DNA of 64,000 nucleotides, taken from the NCBI GenBank assembly GCA_011009095.1, contig VTPC01090598.1:142219-206218 (forward strand). The letters run 5' to 3'. Of the stretch, positions 32,700 through 45,199 are shown piece by piece. How positions within the stretch are numbered: the first letter of the stretch is position 1; each line of letters opens with the position of its first letter. A program made the position numbers and the translations under genes. This stretch comes from Ignelater luminosus (lineage: Eukaryota; Arthropoda; Insecta; Coleoptera; Elateridae). The notes below the pieces were generated by a model that worked only from the letters and a program-made list of their open reading frames with translations, made no database searches and was not told where the DNA came from.

Positions 32700-34990
32700 G
32701 TATTTTTGTAACTTTGTTATCCTCACGTTAATCAAAATGCTTAAATTAATTAAACAAATAACTTTTCGCTTCAGTTCGGTTATTAACTGACATTTCTACG
32801 ACGTATTCAATTGTTGCAACAAACAAAAGTGTATCATACCGACCATAATGTGACTAGATGATATTGAAAATTTAAAAGACCGCATCTGGAAAGGTAACAG
32901 ATGAATAAATAAACTTTTAAGCGTTATTCAAACAATTTTTTGCGTTTTAATCAAAATTTACTTAGGCAAGTGTATCAAAGTTTTACATCATTGAAAATAA
33001 AAAAACATTATCTATCAAATGATTACAATAGAGGGATACCTTTTTATTAAAAAACTTGAAGCATTATTCGTTGCGCTTTTGTTTTTTTAAAAAATAGTTA
33101 TTTGGTATTGCCCTGTAATGTAAAACTAAACACTAAACAACTTTTATAGGAAACATTTTTCTATAAAATTCATATTTACTGAGATATATAGGATATTCCA
33201 TACTTTTCGGACACACTCTATATTTTTTTCAATATAAACAATATCAACTACCTTTGTAAAAGAATGGGAAAGACAATGAAATAAATGTCGTTAAAAAAAT
33301 GTTTGAAGAAAAGCTTTGCTTTCCACGAGTTTGTAATTTAAATTTATTTAGAGATTATGCGTATTATCTATATAAATTGATTGTAAAGTTCGTTAGAAGC
33401 AAAATTCGAGGAAACGAACAGGGATTTCTTTTATTTCACATAGCCTAATATTTTACTTCTGCGTCGTTGGCTGCCGAGTCCGGACGGTGTACGACACTCA
33501 ACTAATAAAGTAATAACAATAAATTATAAAATAAATACTACAAAAACTAAATGAACGACACTGTTACTAAAATTATTATGAAGCAGAAGCTAATAGTGCT
33601 AAAATAATATGAAATCTATTGACAAAATCCTAAAAGTGGATAATTTTTTTTCCCTGTAAATAATGTAATTTAGAAATATTTCTCTTTTGCCAAGTAGGTA
33701 ATGTGTCATTTTCTATTTGTACCGCACAGTATTATTGGAATGATAAATTTCTATTTATTCAGCTCATCACCTTTTTTGTTTAAAAATTAATTTCTACAAT
33801 AACTAGTCGACATTATATCAAATCATAATAATGAAATTATATTTAAATACAAAATAAAATCGCAATTACAAGCAGAATCGGCGAAAGCTTGCCGAAAAAT
33901 GACCCCCATGACCTGATGCCGTCGTGGTTGTTTACGCCTCTTGTACCCCACACAGGCTTATTTGTAACCACCCATTTCTGTCTCAAACAGTACCTCGCCC
34001 TTTACACCCCAAGAATTTCTATCCCTCTGAGTTAGCTAGCGAACGCTCTTAAAACTAACCCCCATCTCAATTCGAAGTGAGATTCTGCCGGCAGATGCAC
34101 AATCTCCAACCAATGACCATTCAAAATTTCAGTCAGAAGACCCCAAAGAAATATTTGCGAATTGGTCCAAAAATTACAAAGAAAACTCTAACATTCTGAA
34201 AAATAATCTTCGGCTAACACGCATTCCTATAAGATAACGGCAATATATCAATGAATACAATAGAAACACTAATAAGGCATACCAGAAATTGGTTTAAAAC
34301 CTAATAAGTAAATAGGGAATTCAGAGAAAAGGCTACTGTATCAAAATCTCAGAAAAATTCGCCTGCAAATAGCCCTAAATTAACCAAAACTGATACAATC
34401 AATCCCGAATCTAATAGTTACTCAATAGCTGACGGAGCGATAAAAGATAATCTCGGTTGAATAGCTGAAAACAAATAAATGTCAAACAGAACTATTAAAC
34501 GAAAGAAATCATACAAACAAGCAGAAATTAATTCTACAAAAGCAAAAGAAGTTGCTTAAAATACATCTGGCAGCTAGAGATAACTATAGATAACGAAATA
34601 AGATCAATCCTGATCATCCCAGAGTAATTACAGCAAAATAATTCATAAGACTTTTAATACAAATGTACAACATAAATTTAATACCAGCAAATTTATTAGA
34701 AATTTCATTTCAATGATATATAAGGTGGTCTAAAAGTATATATTTTCGTAACAATTTTCATAAGCACGGTGAAATAGATTAAAGTTAGTAAATGACAACC
34801 GGTAAAGATAACCGGAGTTAGTGAGGATAAGGACCCATGTTAGGTTCATAAAAAAATGAACGTAACAAATTTACACAAAACAAAACTAACAACAACGCAA
34901 CCATTTGCACTGAAATTTACCAATTGGATGAACGTCAAATTACAACAAACGCAATGTGATTAAAAAAACAAATTATCTTGTGCCGGAATT
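32700..34990. other. Intergenic, no gene supported
   Basis: The less AT-rich stretch at 33880-34150 has no frame I can assign. A truncated CATACTTTTCGGACACACTC-like end is present at 33200-33220 but has no partner. Confidence 0.3.
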
Positions 34991-34996
34991 CAAAAG

Positions 34997-35195
34997 TAGG
35001 GTTGATTATAAATTGTAAGGTGCATATAAAAAAATAATTGATGATTTTCGACCCTTTTTATACTTTTTTAATTCAAATTAGAATTTTTAAATAATTATCC
35101 CATGAAAATGGAATTTCTACAGGGGACACAGGAATATATCTAAAAAAGACTGATTAGAATGTAATAATTTCAAAATAAATCAACAGAGGGAGTTA
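34997..35195 (+). repeat. Dispersed ~190-bp repeat, longest copy
   Basis: Matches the reverse complement of 19200-19390 and part of 24600-24720. It includes TTGATGATTTTCGACCC and ACTTTTTTAATTCAAATTAG. No TIR pair found, so its class is open. Confidence 0.6.
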
Positions 35196-35199
35196 ATCG

Positions 35200-37405
35200 A
35201 ATATCAGAAAGATATATGCCACAATCTTTACTAGACGAATATCAGAAGCTATAGAGCGTTGTTCAAGCAGTGATAAAAACTCTACAAAACACCAACAGCA
35301 CTGAAAAGTACAAAACAGAGGTCAGCAGTCACCTGACAATAATCACATCCACCATGAACGAAATCCGACAGATTAGTGATTTGTAAAAGTTAGAAACTAA
35401 CAGCTAAGAAAAGTCAAATTTCTTGTGATTTTTTTTATTGCACATATGCTGGCAGACTTTCCAGTAGTGATAGGTTAATTTTTTGGAAGCGATACACCAT
35501 AGGCAAGAATATCAGACCCATGGTTTTTTATATCTGCTGCTCTGCAACTGACAGAACATTGAAAACTACATAATTGTGTGCATGTAAAATAATTTGCGGC
35601 TTACGTAAATACTACCAAAGTCTACAAAGGTTGCACTTATTGTAGATATTGTTTAAGGACGAAAAGTGGTATATGATATGTAACTTAACTGTAATATACG
35701 TACGTGTGTGTGGGTATGCAAAATCTTTCTTGTTGGAAATTTTTTAGGATAATCTAAAAACAAACACTACAGTAATAAATTCCAGCATTTTAATGATTCT
35801 AAAGAAGTTTATTGCTTTCTAAAGTCGTTAACGACATAAAACCGAGTAAAGCTATATCAAGTCGGGTTATTTAAAAACTTTTGAAAAGAGAGTATGATGG
35901 TTTTTAACGTCAATAAAATTCTACATTTATATTTATAATCTAGTTAGCGTCAGGATAGCATCGAAAAAGCATGGCTAAATAGAATTCCGACCGCAAACTG
36001 ACACACAGGGTAATGTAGCATAAGCAAATGTGCAAAACAAATGACAAGCGTAAGCGAATACAGTCGCCGCCAACCGCGATCAAACCTAATCAGATAAACT
36101 CGCTTCGCCGGTTCTATAAGCGACGCGATAACATAAAATAACACGCGGATAGAACGAGAAAGATGTTGAAAGATGTGTGGTAAAAAATTTCAGTTAGTGC
36201 AAAGGGGTTGCTTCCTTTATCATTGTACGAATCGGCGATTTACTTCCGGCTGGTCGATCTTGTCACTTCCCTTTGAGAAGTTACTGCGTCATGCAGATGC
36301 CTACTGAGTTAATTTAATATACAACGGCGAGTCGTGTGCCTAATGTACCGGAAACCATGTAAAATGAGAAAGATCTTACTGACACTAAGTTTATTCACCC
36401 TTTTTGATTTTGACTTAAACGCGCCACGTCGATAATTCCGTAAGGATTTCTGATATATTTATTTCCTAAATTTCCATCTTCATAAATAATTAATTAAATG
36501 GAAAATTAAAAACTTTATGATAAGAAAGAGAAATAAATTAAAAATTATTCTTGTCTTAAAAGATAAATTTTCCTCTTTTGTTTTTCAATTAAAAATAGCA
36601 CTTAATCTTAAGGTATTAGACTTTGGTTTTATATTAATTGGCAGAGCTGGAAGTTTTAAATATTTAACGCGTCCGTGTAACCCTTCAGGCCATCAATAGT
36701 TAAGCAGGACGAAGGATTAGTGCGGCGGGCCCGGAAGTGGATATACTTGTTTGACTAATGCAGTCTTGTCGAGACATCGAACTTCGATAAGTTAGAGACC
36801 GTTCTTAGTAAGGAAATCGGACCAAATTATCTACGATCTTACTACTCACGCCTAATTCCGACATGTTTTTCACACTAAAAAATTGATTTGATTTGTTACG
36901 GAATTTCTGGAAATAGATTGATTCGGAAAGTGGAATCTAATTTTAATAAACCAATTACAGTAAAGAATAGAATTATTTAGCGTGCATCAACACAACAAGG
37001 CTCCTCGTGTTGCTATAAATGAATAATGATATTTTCTCCTTTTACACATACGTTCGACTTTTGGAAATTTCATTCAACACAACGCTTGAATGAAGATAGT
37101 TCATGGTATAACGATCACACAAATAAAGATTAAAGTTTAAAATTTGGGCTTTTAAGATGTTGTTAATTGATTTAATGCAATACAGAGAGAAATAGAAAAC
37201 GAAAACACAACTTCTTGATAAGGTCCAAGAATATCTCCAAAAATGGTGGGAATTCTGATTAAATTTGAATCTCAAATTTAGATTCTAAAGGAATTTCCAG
37301 TTATGTCACTAAGCTATTTTAAATGCTATACGATGCATATTACAGTTCCATCGCTGTTTGCATGAATTAAGAAAGTGATCTACCTTTTTCGTTCGTTTTC
37401 TCTCA
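35200..37405. other. Intergenic, no gene supported
   Basis: Several short frames exist but none matches a family I know. The patch near 36660-36850 is GC-richer. Confidence 0.3.
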
Positions 37406-37410
37406 TTAGT

Positions 37411-37716
37411 AATGGACACAAAAGAAATAAACAAAAATCAGCAGGTTTTTCAAGAAGAAATCAAGCACGAAAACAAAATATTAAAAGAAGAAAAGAAAAG
37501 AAGGCAATCAGAGTTGAAACATATAAAGGAAGAAATCGAAAAGGAAAAATAAAATTTAATATTGTAGTATCGGGTATAAAATATATACGGAAAATAGAAA
37601 TGATCGGAGAAAGGCAATGGAAAACTTCAGAGCAGGAAGTAAGAATGAAAATCAAAGTGAAAGAAGCATCAAAAATAAGACCGAAAACATGCAAGGTGGA
37701 AACAGAAAACTTTTAA
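37411..37716 (+). pseudogene. LINE ORF1-like fragment (coiled coil)
   Basis: The plus strand opens MDTKEINKNQQVFQEEIKHE and continues as a Lys/Glu-rich coiled coil. In a shifted frame it reads KFNIVVSGIKYI and KVKEASKIRPKTCKVETENF. The NIVVSG and EA.KI.PKTC.VE.ENF blocks are typical of ORF1 proteins of insect non-LTR elements. The frame is broken near 37550. Confidence 0.55.
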
Positions 37717-38159
37717 GACAAACAATAGGTGATAGAACATAAACAGAATTTAAAGACATATAAGTAAAGACCAGATTTATATGCACTGAAAAATTGTCAA
37801 GTATGCAAACAAGATATGCTTTAAGAAAGCTAAGATATGCAGTTAAATATGTACAAAAAAATTAAAATATTCCCGATAAAGTATGTAAACTTAAGCTTAT
37901 TAATTTTCTATTTTTGAAAATTATGTATAATACAAACGATTATACACAACATGCATATCTTTTTACTTGATATTGCTAAAATAACAATTAATTTAATTGA
38001 TAATTAATTACATCTTGTTAAAATTACATACTAAGTATCTTCTACGTTTTTGGCAGTAAAATTGTGTCTTGTATTGAATAATTCGCATGATGTAATGGGA
38101 GGAAGATAAAGATTTAATTAGATCTTTCTGCATTCTCCCACGTTTAAGAAAATCCCGCC

Positions 38160-40220
38160 ACATTTTTCAAGAGCCGATAAAAATTTTTTTTAATTGGAAA
38201 TTTCCAGATGGTAAGTGGAAATTTTAAATGATAGGTGAAAATTTGCAGATAACAAGTGAAAATTTCCAGATGGTAAATGAGAATTTCCAAATGACAGTTG
38301 CAATTGGAAGTTGAAAATTTCCAGTATTCATTTGAAGATTTGCAGTTGCAGTTAGAAGATTTACAGTCAAAAAACCTTTTACATTGGCCCTTTCGGGCAT
38401 TCTTAGATTGGTGAAAATGACAATTAAAAATTTCCAATATTCTCTAGTAGGAAGTTTCTAAATGATAACTGAAAGTTCCCAGAAAACAACTAGAAGTTTT
38501 CAGATAACAACTCGAAATTACTTATGAAAGTCTCGAAAGGCCAATGTAGATTTACTTCTAAGTGGGAATTTCCAGATGACAACTGAATATTTCCAACTGA
38601 TAACTGGCTATTTCCAGTTGAAATTGAAAATCTCCAGACAATAGTTAGAAATAATAACTGGAAATTTTCAATTTCTAATAGGAAGCTTCCAAATGGTAGG
38701 GGGAAATTTCCAGATAGCGATTAGAAGTTGCCAGATAACAACGGGAAATGTTCAGATAACAACTGGAACCTTTATGTGAGGAATGAAGATTTCCAGTTAT
38801 CATTTGAAGATAAACCATTTTACACTGGCCCTTTTGGGCTTTCTTAGATTGGTGGAAAAATTGCAAATTTCCAATATTCTCTAGTAGGAAGTTTCTAAAA
38901 AACAACTAGAAGTTTTCAGACAACTGGAAATTACTTATGATAGCACCGAAGGGTTAATGTAAATTTTCTTCTAACTATAAATTTCCAAATGACAACAGAG
39001 TATTTACAAATGAAAACTGCAAACTCCTATATTTTCTTTTTCCTGAAATTTCCAAATAGCAACTGCAATTTGCAGTTGTCATCTAGAAATTTCCAGTTAA
39101 ATAGAATTTTGCATTGACCTTTCAGGGCTTCCGTAAATCGCGTAAATTCAATTGTCATCTAAAAATTTCAACTTATCATCTGGAGATTTCCAGTTCTCAT
39201 CTGAAAATTTTAGTTGATATTTGAAAACTTTTAATTGTTATTTAGAGGTTCCTAGTTCCAAGCCAGAAAAAAGAAAAAATTGAAATCTTCAGTTTTCATT
39301 TAAAAATTTCGAGTTGTCATCTGAAAATTCCCAGTTAAAAGAAAATCTACATTGGCCCTTTGGGATTTTCGTAGATAACTTCCAGTTGTTATTTGGAAAT
39401 TCTCAGTTATCAATTGGAAATTTCCTCTTCTCATGTAGAAATTAACAGTTAAAAAGAATTTACACTCGCCCTTCGGGGCTTTCGTTGATAGATAGAAATG
39501 ACAATTGGAAATTTCAAATATTTTCTATTAAGAAGTCTTAAAATGGTGACTGAAACTTTTCAGATAAGAACTGAAAATCACCTACGAAAGCCCCGAAGGG
39601 CTAATGTAAATTTTTCTTTAACTGAGCATATTCAGATGAAAATTGGAAATCTTGAAATGACAACGGAAGTCTTGAGATGATAAGTGGAAATAACAACTGA
39701 AAATGTTCAACATTCTCTAATAAGAAGTTTCCAAACAGCAACTGGAAATTTCTAGATAACAATTAGTAGTTGTCAGATAAGAATGGGGCATTTCCAGATA
39801 ACAACAGGAATTTTCATATGACAAGTGGAGATTTCCAGTTATCATTTGGAAATTGCCAGTTGCCATTTGGAAATTCTTTCTAAAGCCATGAAGGGCTAAT
39901 ACAAAAAATTTTTTAACTAAAAATTTCCAGACGATAACTGAATATTTCCAAATGAAAACTAAGAATTTCTACATTTTCTTTCTTGTGAGATTTGCAATTT
40001 TCTAGTTGTCGTCTGAAAATTCCCAGTTATCAAGTAGAAATCTTTGTTGGACTTTTAGTGCTTTCGTACCTATCATTTGGGGATTTCCAGTTGTCATTTG
40101 GAAATTTTCAATTTCTATCTGGAAATATTTAGTTAACAGTTGGAAATTTTCACTTAGTAACTGAAAATCTCCAGTTAAGAAATATTTTACATTGACCCTT
40201 CAGGGCTTTCGTACAAGTCA
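38160..40220. repeat. 2-kb degenerate array of GGAAATTTCCAG units with alternating inverted modules
   Basis: Dozens of ~20-base units of the form (A)GAAATTTCCAGATGACAACT or its complement fill the region. They are punctuated by a longer module, TTTACATTGGCCCTTTCGGG plus CTTTCGTAGA, at about 38377, 38818, 39107, 39347, 39460, 40043 and 40185. The same module is inverted at about 38521, 38933, 39590 and 39877. Many neighbouring arms could pair into long hairpins. No protein-coding meaning is evident. Confidence 0.85.
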
Positions 40221-40224
40221 ATTT

Positions 40225-40725
40225 TCTGAAATGTAGGAGAATTCCTGCACGTGAGTGCATGTCCACGGTACAGTCAATGACTCACTGCAGAAACTTGATA
40301 TTTTAGATACCTCTTCCCAATTGTTAACACAGAATATGTTCGCAGTTTGTGATTCCCTAACGTAGCTATGCCGTTGAGTTGAAGGCTCTCTTAAGGAAAT
40401 CTTGCAGGGGATCCCTAGGACACTTAGTTTGCTACTTGGAAGAATTTAAAGTAAAAATAAAATACAACACAAATTAACATATTTAGTCGTGCAGAATTTT
40501 CCGATATCTATATACCAAACTCCAAAAAGAAAAATACAAGAAAATTGCATAAATTCAGTAAAATATGTATCTATTAGGCCAATATACATTTATGGTACAT
40601 GCAAAATAAAAATTCGCCTATTTGCTCAACTTCATGTGTGCCGCAAAGATATTAGAAAAACAACATATTTTACAGCAATAAAGTATGCAAACGCATATAA
40701 ATCCGGTCTTTCCACATAAGGATAA
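40225..40725. other. Intergenic, no gene supported
   Basis: Sequence between the repeat array and the LINE fragments; no assignable coding content. Confidence 0.35.
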
Positions 40726-40732
40726 AATATTT

Positions 40733-40850
40733 ATAAATGATGAACTAACGAAGGACGAGATCGAGATAAAAATAAATGAAATAGCAAGAAGGCAGGGAGC
40801 CGCAGAAAAATTCATAAAAACTGGTTATCAAAAAATCTCCATACATAGAT
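40733..40850 (+). pseudogene. LINE ORF1 C-terminal fragment
   Basis: Encodes IFINDELTKDEIEIKINEIA then FIKTGYQKIS, matching the I(Y)INDDLTK.E...I..IA......K.G(Y/F)QK ending of insect LINE ORF1 proteins. It lies just upstream of an endonuclease relic, the normal ORF1-ORF2 order. Confidence 0.5.
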
Positions 40851-40869
40851 GAGTGTGAATGGAGCTAGA

Positions 40870-41475
40870 ATACAAGAGAAAGAAAGCTAGAGGAAAAAAT
40901 ACTACAGAAAGGAAAAACACTATTCCAAAAAACTAACGCAGGAAATAAAATCAATAGGTATGTGAACTTGAGGGGAATACATAAAACAGAAGTAGAATTA
41001 GTACATGAAATTAAAAAGATGAATCTAGAAATAGGAGCGCCAGAAGCAAAGAGGAAAGAAACTGGTAGACAAGAAATTGATGAACAATATGTCATTTGAT
41101 GATCAAAAGTGAAAGAGGACATAAGAGTACAAGAAGGAATGGCTATAATAGTAAAAAAAGGGAGGGTAAAAGACATTGTAGATGTTAGATACATTACTGA
41201 AAGGATAATGAAAATGGAAATATTAATAGGGCAAGAGAAATGTAGTTATATAGTTGTGTACGCACCAAATGATGATGTGAGAATAGAAGAAAAAAAATCA
41301 AGTTTACGAAAAACTTCAAGAAGAAATAGACGAAACAAAAAACAATGGAATAATAGTTACGGTAGATTTAAATAGTAGGGTGGAAAATGACAATAGGACC
41401 TGGAAAAGTAGGAGAACAGAGTAGAAATTGAAATGGGAGCAGATATACGTAAATACACTAGAGAAGAGTGGCAAG
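40870..41475 (+). pseudogene. LINE endonuclease (APE-type) fragment
   Basis: Encodes VNLRGIHKTEVELVHEIKKM, then VQEGMAIIVKKGRVKDIVDV, ITERIMKMEI, YIVVYAPNDDVRIEEK and a VDLNSRVENDN box. These are the GVG(I/F)(I/L), YAP..D and GD.N.RVG..N motifs of the endonuclease that opens ORF2. Stops and frame changes separate the boxes; no RT follows. Confidence 0.65.
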
Positions 41476-41639
41476 ATCAATTATTATTTGTTTAATAGGC
41501 CGAGGTACGTGAAAAAAAGTAATAGATGTCACGACAAACAAAGCTTGTAGCGCTTTTCAATTCTTGGTACATCTGGGGCGGCGTTGATCGGCTGCTCCAC
41601 GAGGTGGAAAATGTCCAGATGTGGTGGCAAAACCTCGAG

Positions 41640-42689
41640 CTAAACCCCTAGCAACCTACATTCTTTGGTTGACTTGGCGTTTTCAGGTCCGGATGGCTGG
41701 TCGTAGCCGAGGTTGGCTGGCTTATCCTCGACAGTGTGGACAGACTCTTCCTGTGGGGTCGACAATGGCGGAGAACTCTCACGATCTAGAAGAAACTGCT
41801 CAAAGTCGGCTATCTCCCAGTCATCGGCGGTAAGGTCAATTACTGGTCCTTTCATGTTGCTGGCTGTGTCTTCTTGGCAGGCTCGGTGACTTGGTACTAG
41901 TTCTCTAAGCCCACGCTCTCGCGTTATTCGACATCTAGGTTTGGTCAATGATGTGATGGCCAGGCAGGATTGTTCCGGGTGCTTACTCTCTGAAACTGAA
42001 TGAAATCGATAGTTCTCCAAAAATAGGTTGGACACAAAATCCATTCCCAAAATGACTTCTTGCGCCACTGTTGGCATGTAATGCACTAGGTGGGATCTTT
42101 CGCAATCGAAGACTTTGATCCGGGCCTGGAATGCCTTGGTTACCTGGACGGATTTCTGGTTCATAAAGATGGCGCTCGTGAACTTGGGCGGTCGGTTGTA
42201 GTTCTTTAGTAGACGGGCCGCTTTGTTTCCTGCAAAAGTTCCAACAGAACCGATGTCTACTAAAGCTCTAAACTGGCGTCCATTAATTCCAACTAGTATG
42301 AATGGCCTGGTGTCTAATACATCGGAGGCGGCCGTTGGGGAGCGGACTTCAGGCTCCCTGACTGAACCTCTTGGTTGCTGGCAGGTACAGTCGCAGGACA
42401 TAACATCTCTTTTCCCGCAGCAGAAACAGGACAGGATCGATCAGAAATGTCCACTTTGGCCGCATTTCTAACAAACAGCTGCTGGCCTTGGCACCGGCGG
42501 CGGCGGTTCAGTACTCGGTTTGATTGACATATTTGGCTGGGTATTTCTGGTGGCTGGCGGTTGGAACAGGCTTGCTAGTTCTGACCTATCTTGGTTCCCT
42601 ACCATGAGCGGCTGGTTCACTTTCGTTTCGAGCTGGCTTGGCTTGGTCGCAAACGTAGCTGATTCATGATTTCTAGGAACCGGGTCCAC
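41640..42689 (-). pseudogene. LTR-retrotransposon (Gypsy-like) gag zinc knuckle and protease relic
   Basis: One reading frame runs the whole length with two stops at the zinc-knuckle region (near 42468 and 42440). The N-terminal part is Pro-rich. The knuckle reads C-stop-KCGQSGHF, followed by a Cys-rich stretch. The aspartic protease follows: ALVDIGSVGTFAG stands where the family has D-T/S-G, so the active-site triad is D-I-G; the later VILGMDFV matches the conserved ILG(M/L)D. The last 60 residues are low-complexity and acidic. It is a dead retrotransposon fragment, not an active gene. Base composition is more GC-rich than the surroundings. Confidence 0.7.
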
Positions 42690-42934
42690 AAGCTTTGCCT
42701 CACGCTTTAGTCTCAGCTCACCATGGAACTTTCGTATTCTGGTACAGTGCGGAAGAAGTTAAAAATATTGTGGTAATCACCATGACGAACATACAGGCGG
42801 TACTACGGTAACAAACTGCGGTGAAGCCAGAACAATTCTTGTTCCTCGGTCATACCACTATACCTTTGGAGTAAAGCCAGAATATCGAAGTAATTCTAGA
42901 TTGTTTCTTTGAGCTTGAGCCATTGTTACAAAAT

Positions 42935-43330
42935 ACGAGTTAAGAAATCACCTAGGATGTTCTGACTTTTTTAACTCAAAACTTAACCTTCTGTATTGAT
43001 ATGTGTTCAATGAACAAATAATAATTGTCTTAGAAATGCCCTCTTCGTGTATTGGAATGGCATAATATGCCTTTTAAAGATCTAGTTTAGAAAATATTTT
43101 GCTTTCAGAAACTTTATAATTAAATGACTAAAGAACTGCAATCGGGTAGCTATCAGAAACTATTACATCGTTCAAAAAACGATAGTTGCGAGCTGATCTC
43201 CAACTTTCTTTGCTTCTTGTTACCATATGAGCAGCAGGCCTCCATGAAATGTCCCCGGGCTCAATAATGTCTCTACAGTGTTTCTGCCAGACAACTGCTT
43301 TGCAGCACTTCATAGTTGCTTTTTTCATTT
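42935..43330 (-). pseudogene. Gypsy-like reverse transcriptase fragment
   Basis: The minus strand encodes IIEPGDISWRPAAHMVTRSK, SWRSARNYRFLND, SDSYPI, then SKIFSKLDL and AYYAIPIHEEGISKT. These are the SPWASP.H.V.KKDG.WR.C.DYR.LN, YP(I/L) and FSK.DL..(A/G)Y.QIP boxes. The YVDD box is absent. It lies upstream, in minus-strand terms, of the gag/protease relic, which is the wrong order for a single element. Confidence 0.65.
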
Positions 43331-43349
43331 TGATAGTTCCTTCATGAAG

Positions 43350-44395
43350 TCTAAGTTCTTCCTCCGAACAACGGCGTGATTTGAAATTTGTCTAGGTTTC
43401 CGTTTTATTTTGAACCCTTTGACCCTGCCTTTAGGGAAAAGGCCTCTTAGTAAAGATTATCTAGTTCTTCTTTGGAAAAAAAATCATCTTTTGCGATTAT
43501 TCTTTGTGGCGTGTTAAACCAGTGAGATAACTCTCCCAATCTATTGCTCTGGAATTGCGTTGCAAGTCCGAGATTTCGTAAGTTATTGGGGGCTATTTTG
43601 TAATTTTTTACAACGTTGTTAGATTTTCAGATGCTGTTAAAATGCCAGACTAGAAACTTACCAAGGCTGTCAAAGATTACAGAATAGGTTCCATTTTCAT
43701 ATTTTTCCAACTATGTCTGACATTGAGGTTCTGAGGTTACTTTCTAGTTGAATATTCTTGCCGACGTATTTCTAGAGACCCATGCTATGTTAATAACTTT
43801 CTTTCAGATGCTGTTCACACTTCCTGTTACCGATGCTATGACACGCAATTAAAACTGAAAGACATTTTGTCATTGTTTGGATGAGTCCGTAAATATGCTC
43901 ACGTTATCGGAAGAGAAATTTAAGATTGCCTCTGGGACATTTTTAATTCCCAGGTACCGTACAGTAATCAGATCTACTCCGTTGCGTCTGTATCACTCAC
44001 TCAGCTCCCCGTGCAGTAGATTAATCTGAGTTACTTGTATTTGTCCCATTGGGGCGTAATAGTACGGATTAGTGTCTTACTTAGTCGCCTCAGCTGATTT
44101 CGATCCACTGGTTTTGGAGAATGGACAGTTCTAACCTAAGTAGGTACCTTGCGCACGTCAATAATGACAAACCCATAGTAGAGTATCTACTTGGCTGGTA
44201 TCTTTGCCAATCATGAAAATAAAGATCTACTCTCTAAGTTCGCTTGTAATATTCTTGATATGCGTCCACTGCTAGGCGTTGAAAGAGAGGTTCAGCAATG
44301 AAAGCATTTCTTCAAGTTTACTTTATGGTTTATAAATTTTCTCTGGATAGAACCTTTTAGAACTATTAGTTTGTGGTCTTTGAACAGCCACGTTT
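43350..44395. other. Possible retrotransposon-derived sequence
   Basis: Minus-strand reading near 43440-43600 might continue the RT relic upstream, but no motif is certain. Nothing else supported. Confidence 0.3.
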
Positions 44396-44397
44396 AA

Positions 44398-45195
44398 AAA
44401 AATCCCATCTTGGATTATGATGAGAAACCAACTTGGTTCAAATGTGATTTTTAGAACGAAGTAGGTCCCTTTCCTGTTATTATGCCACCTTTCGTTTATT
44501 GATACTCATTACTACTTTGTTCTCTCGGTTAATTTGGGAACCTGACTGTTGGTGTGTTACTTGGTAGCAAACGTTTGCTGGTTTGTAGCGTTTGTCTTTC
44601 AAAGAGAAAGACCCGTGGACCACTCTTTCCAGGCTTTAGCATCTTCAAGAAATTTCATTTTGGATTGTGATGAGAAACCAACCTGTGGTTTTTTACAATG
44701 AAGCCCTGAACTAAAAAAAGCCCCTTTTGGATCTCTTTTGTTCTTATTAGGCTATTATTTGTCTATTGATACTCATTACTACTTTGTTTTCTCGTTTGAC
44801 TGCAGAAGCTGAATGTTGGTGTATTTCTTGGTAGCGTGCTTTTGCTGGTTTGTAGCGTTTGTCTCTCAGAAGGAGAGACGCGTGAACACCTCTCTCTACC
44901 GGTGTCCTAGAGCTCTTGGCATCTTTACGAAATTTCATCTTGGGTTGTGATGACAAACCTATTTAATGGTTCAACTGTGATTTTTTAAAATGAAACTCAG
45001 GACCGAGGAAGCCCCTTACGGGTCTCTCCTGTTTTTATTAGGCCACCATGTCTATTGGAATTTATTACTTTGTTTTCTTATTTGATGTAAGAACACAAGT
45101 GCTGGTGTGCTCTTTGGTGGGGAAGCTTTGCTGGTTTGTAACGTTTAGGTCTCTCAGAAGAAGAGACACGTGATCCTCTCTTTCTGCTGGTGAGT
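44398..45195 (-). repeat. Three tandem units of about 250-280 bp
   Basis: Units begin near 44400, 44650 and 44930. Each contains AAATTTCAT(C/T)TTGG, TATTGATACTCATTACTACT (weaker in unit 3) and GCTTTTGCTGGTTTGTAGCG-like text followed by GTCTCTCAGAAGGAGAGACG-like text, itself a small hairpin. On the minus strand all three carry a related peptide: RDKRYKPAKARYQEIHQH in unit 2, KDKRYKPANVCYQVTHQQ in unit 1 and KRYKPAKLPHQRAHQH in unit 3, then (R)ENKV(V/I). Units 1 and 3 have frame changes. Possibly a duplicated coding segment of an unknown protein or retroelement. Confidence 0.7.
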
Positions 45196-45199
45196 CAAT

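Noticed and set aside
35950..36144. Minus-strand frame with hydrophobic stretch
   Set aside because: Could be read as a membrane segment, but it has no start context, homologous motif or neighbour support.
36660..36860. Possible 5S rRNA-like sequence (GTTAAGCAGGACGAAGG, GGGCCCGG)
   Set aside because: A few words resemble the 5S rRNA promoter region, but their order and spacing do not fit a 5S gene or a 5S-derived SINE.
38144..38905. Frames with repeated HLEIF-type peptides
   Set aside because: They are simple translations of the ~20-base nucleotide repeat and carry no independent coding signal.
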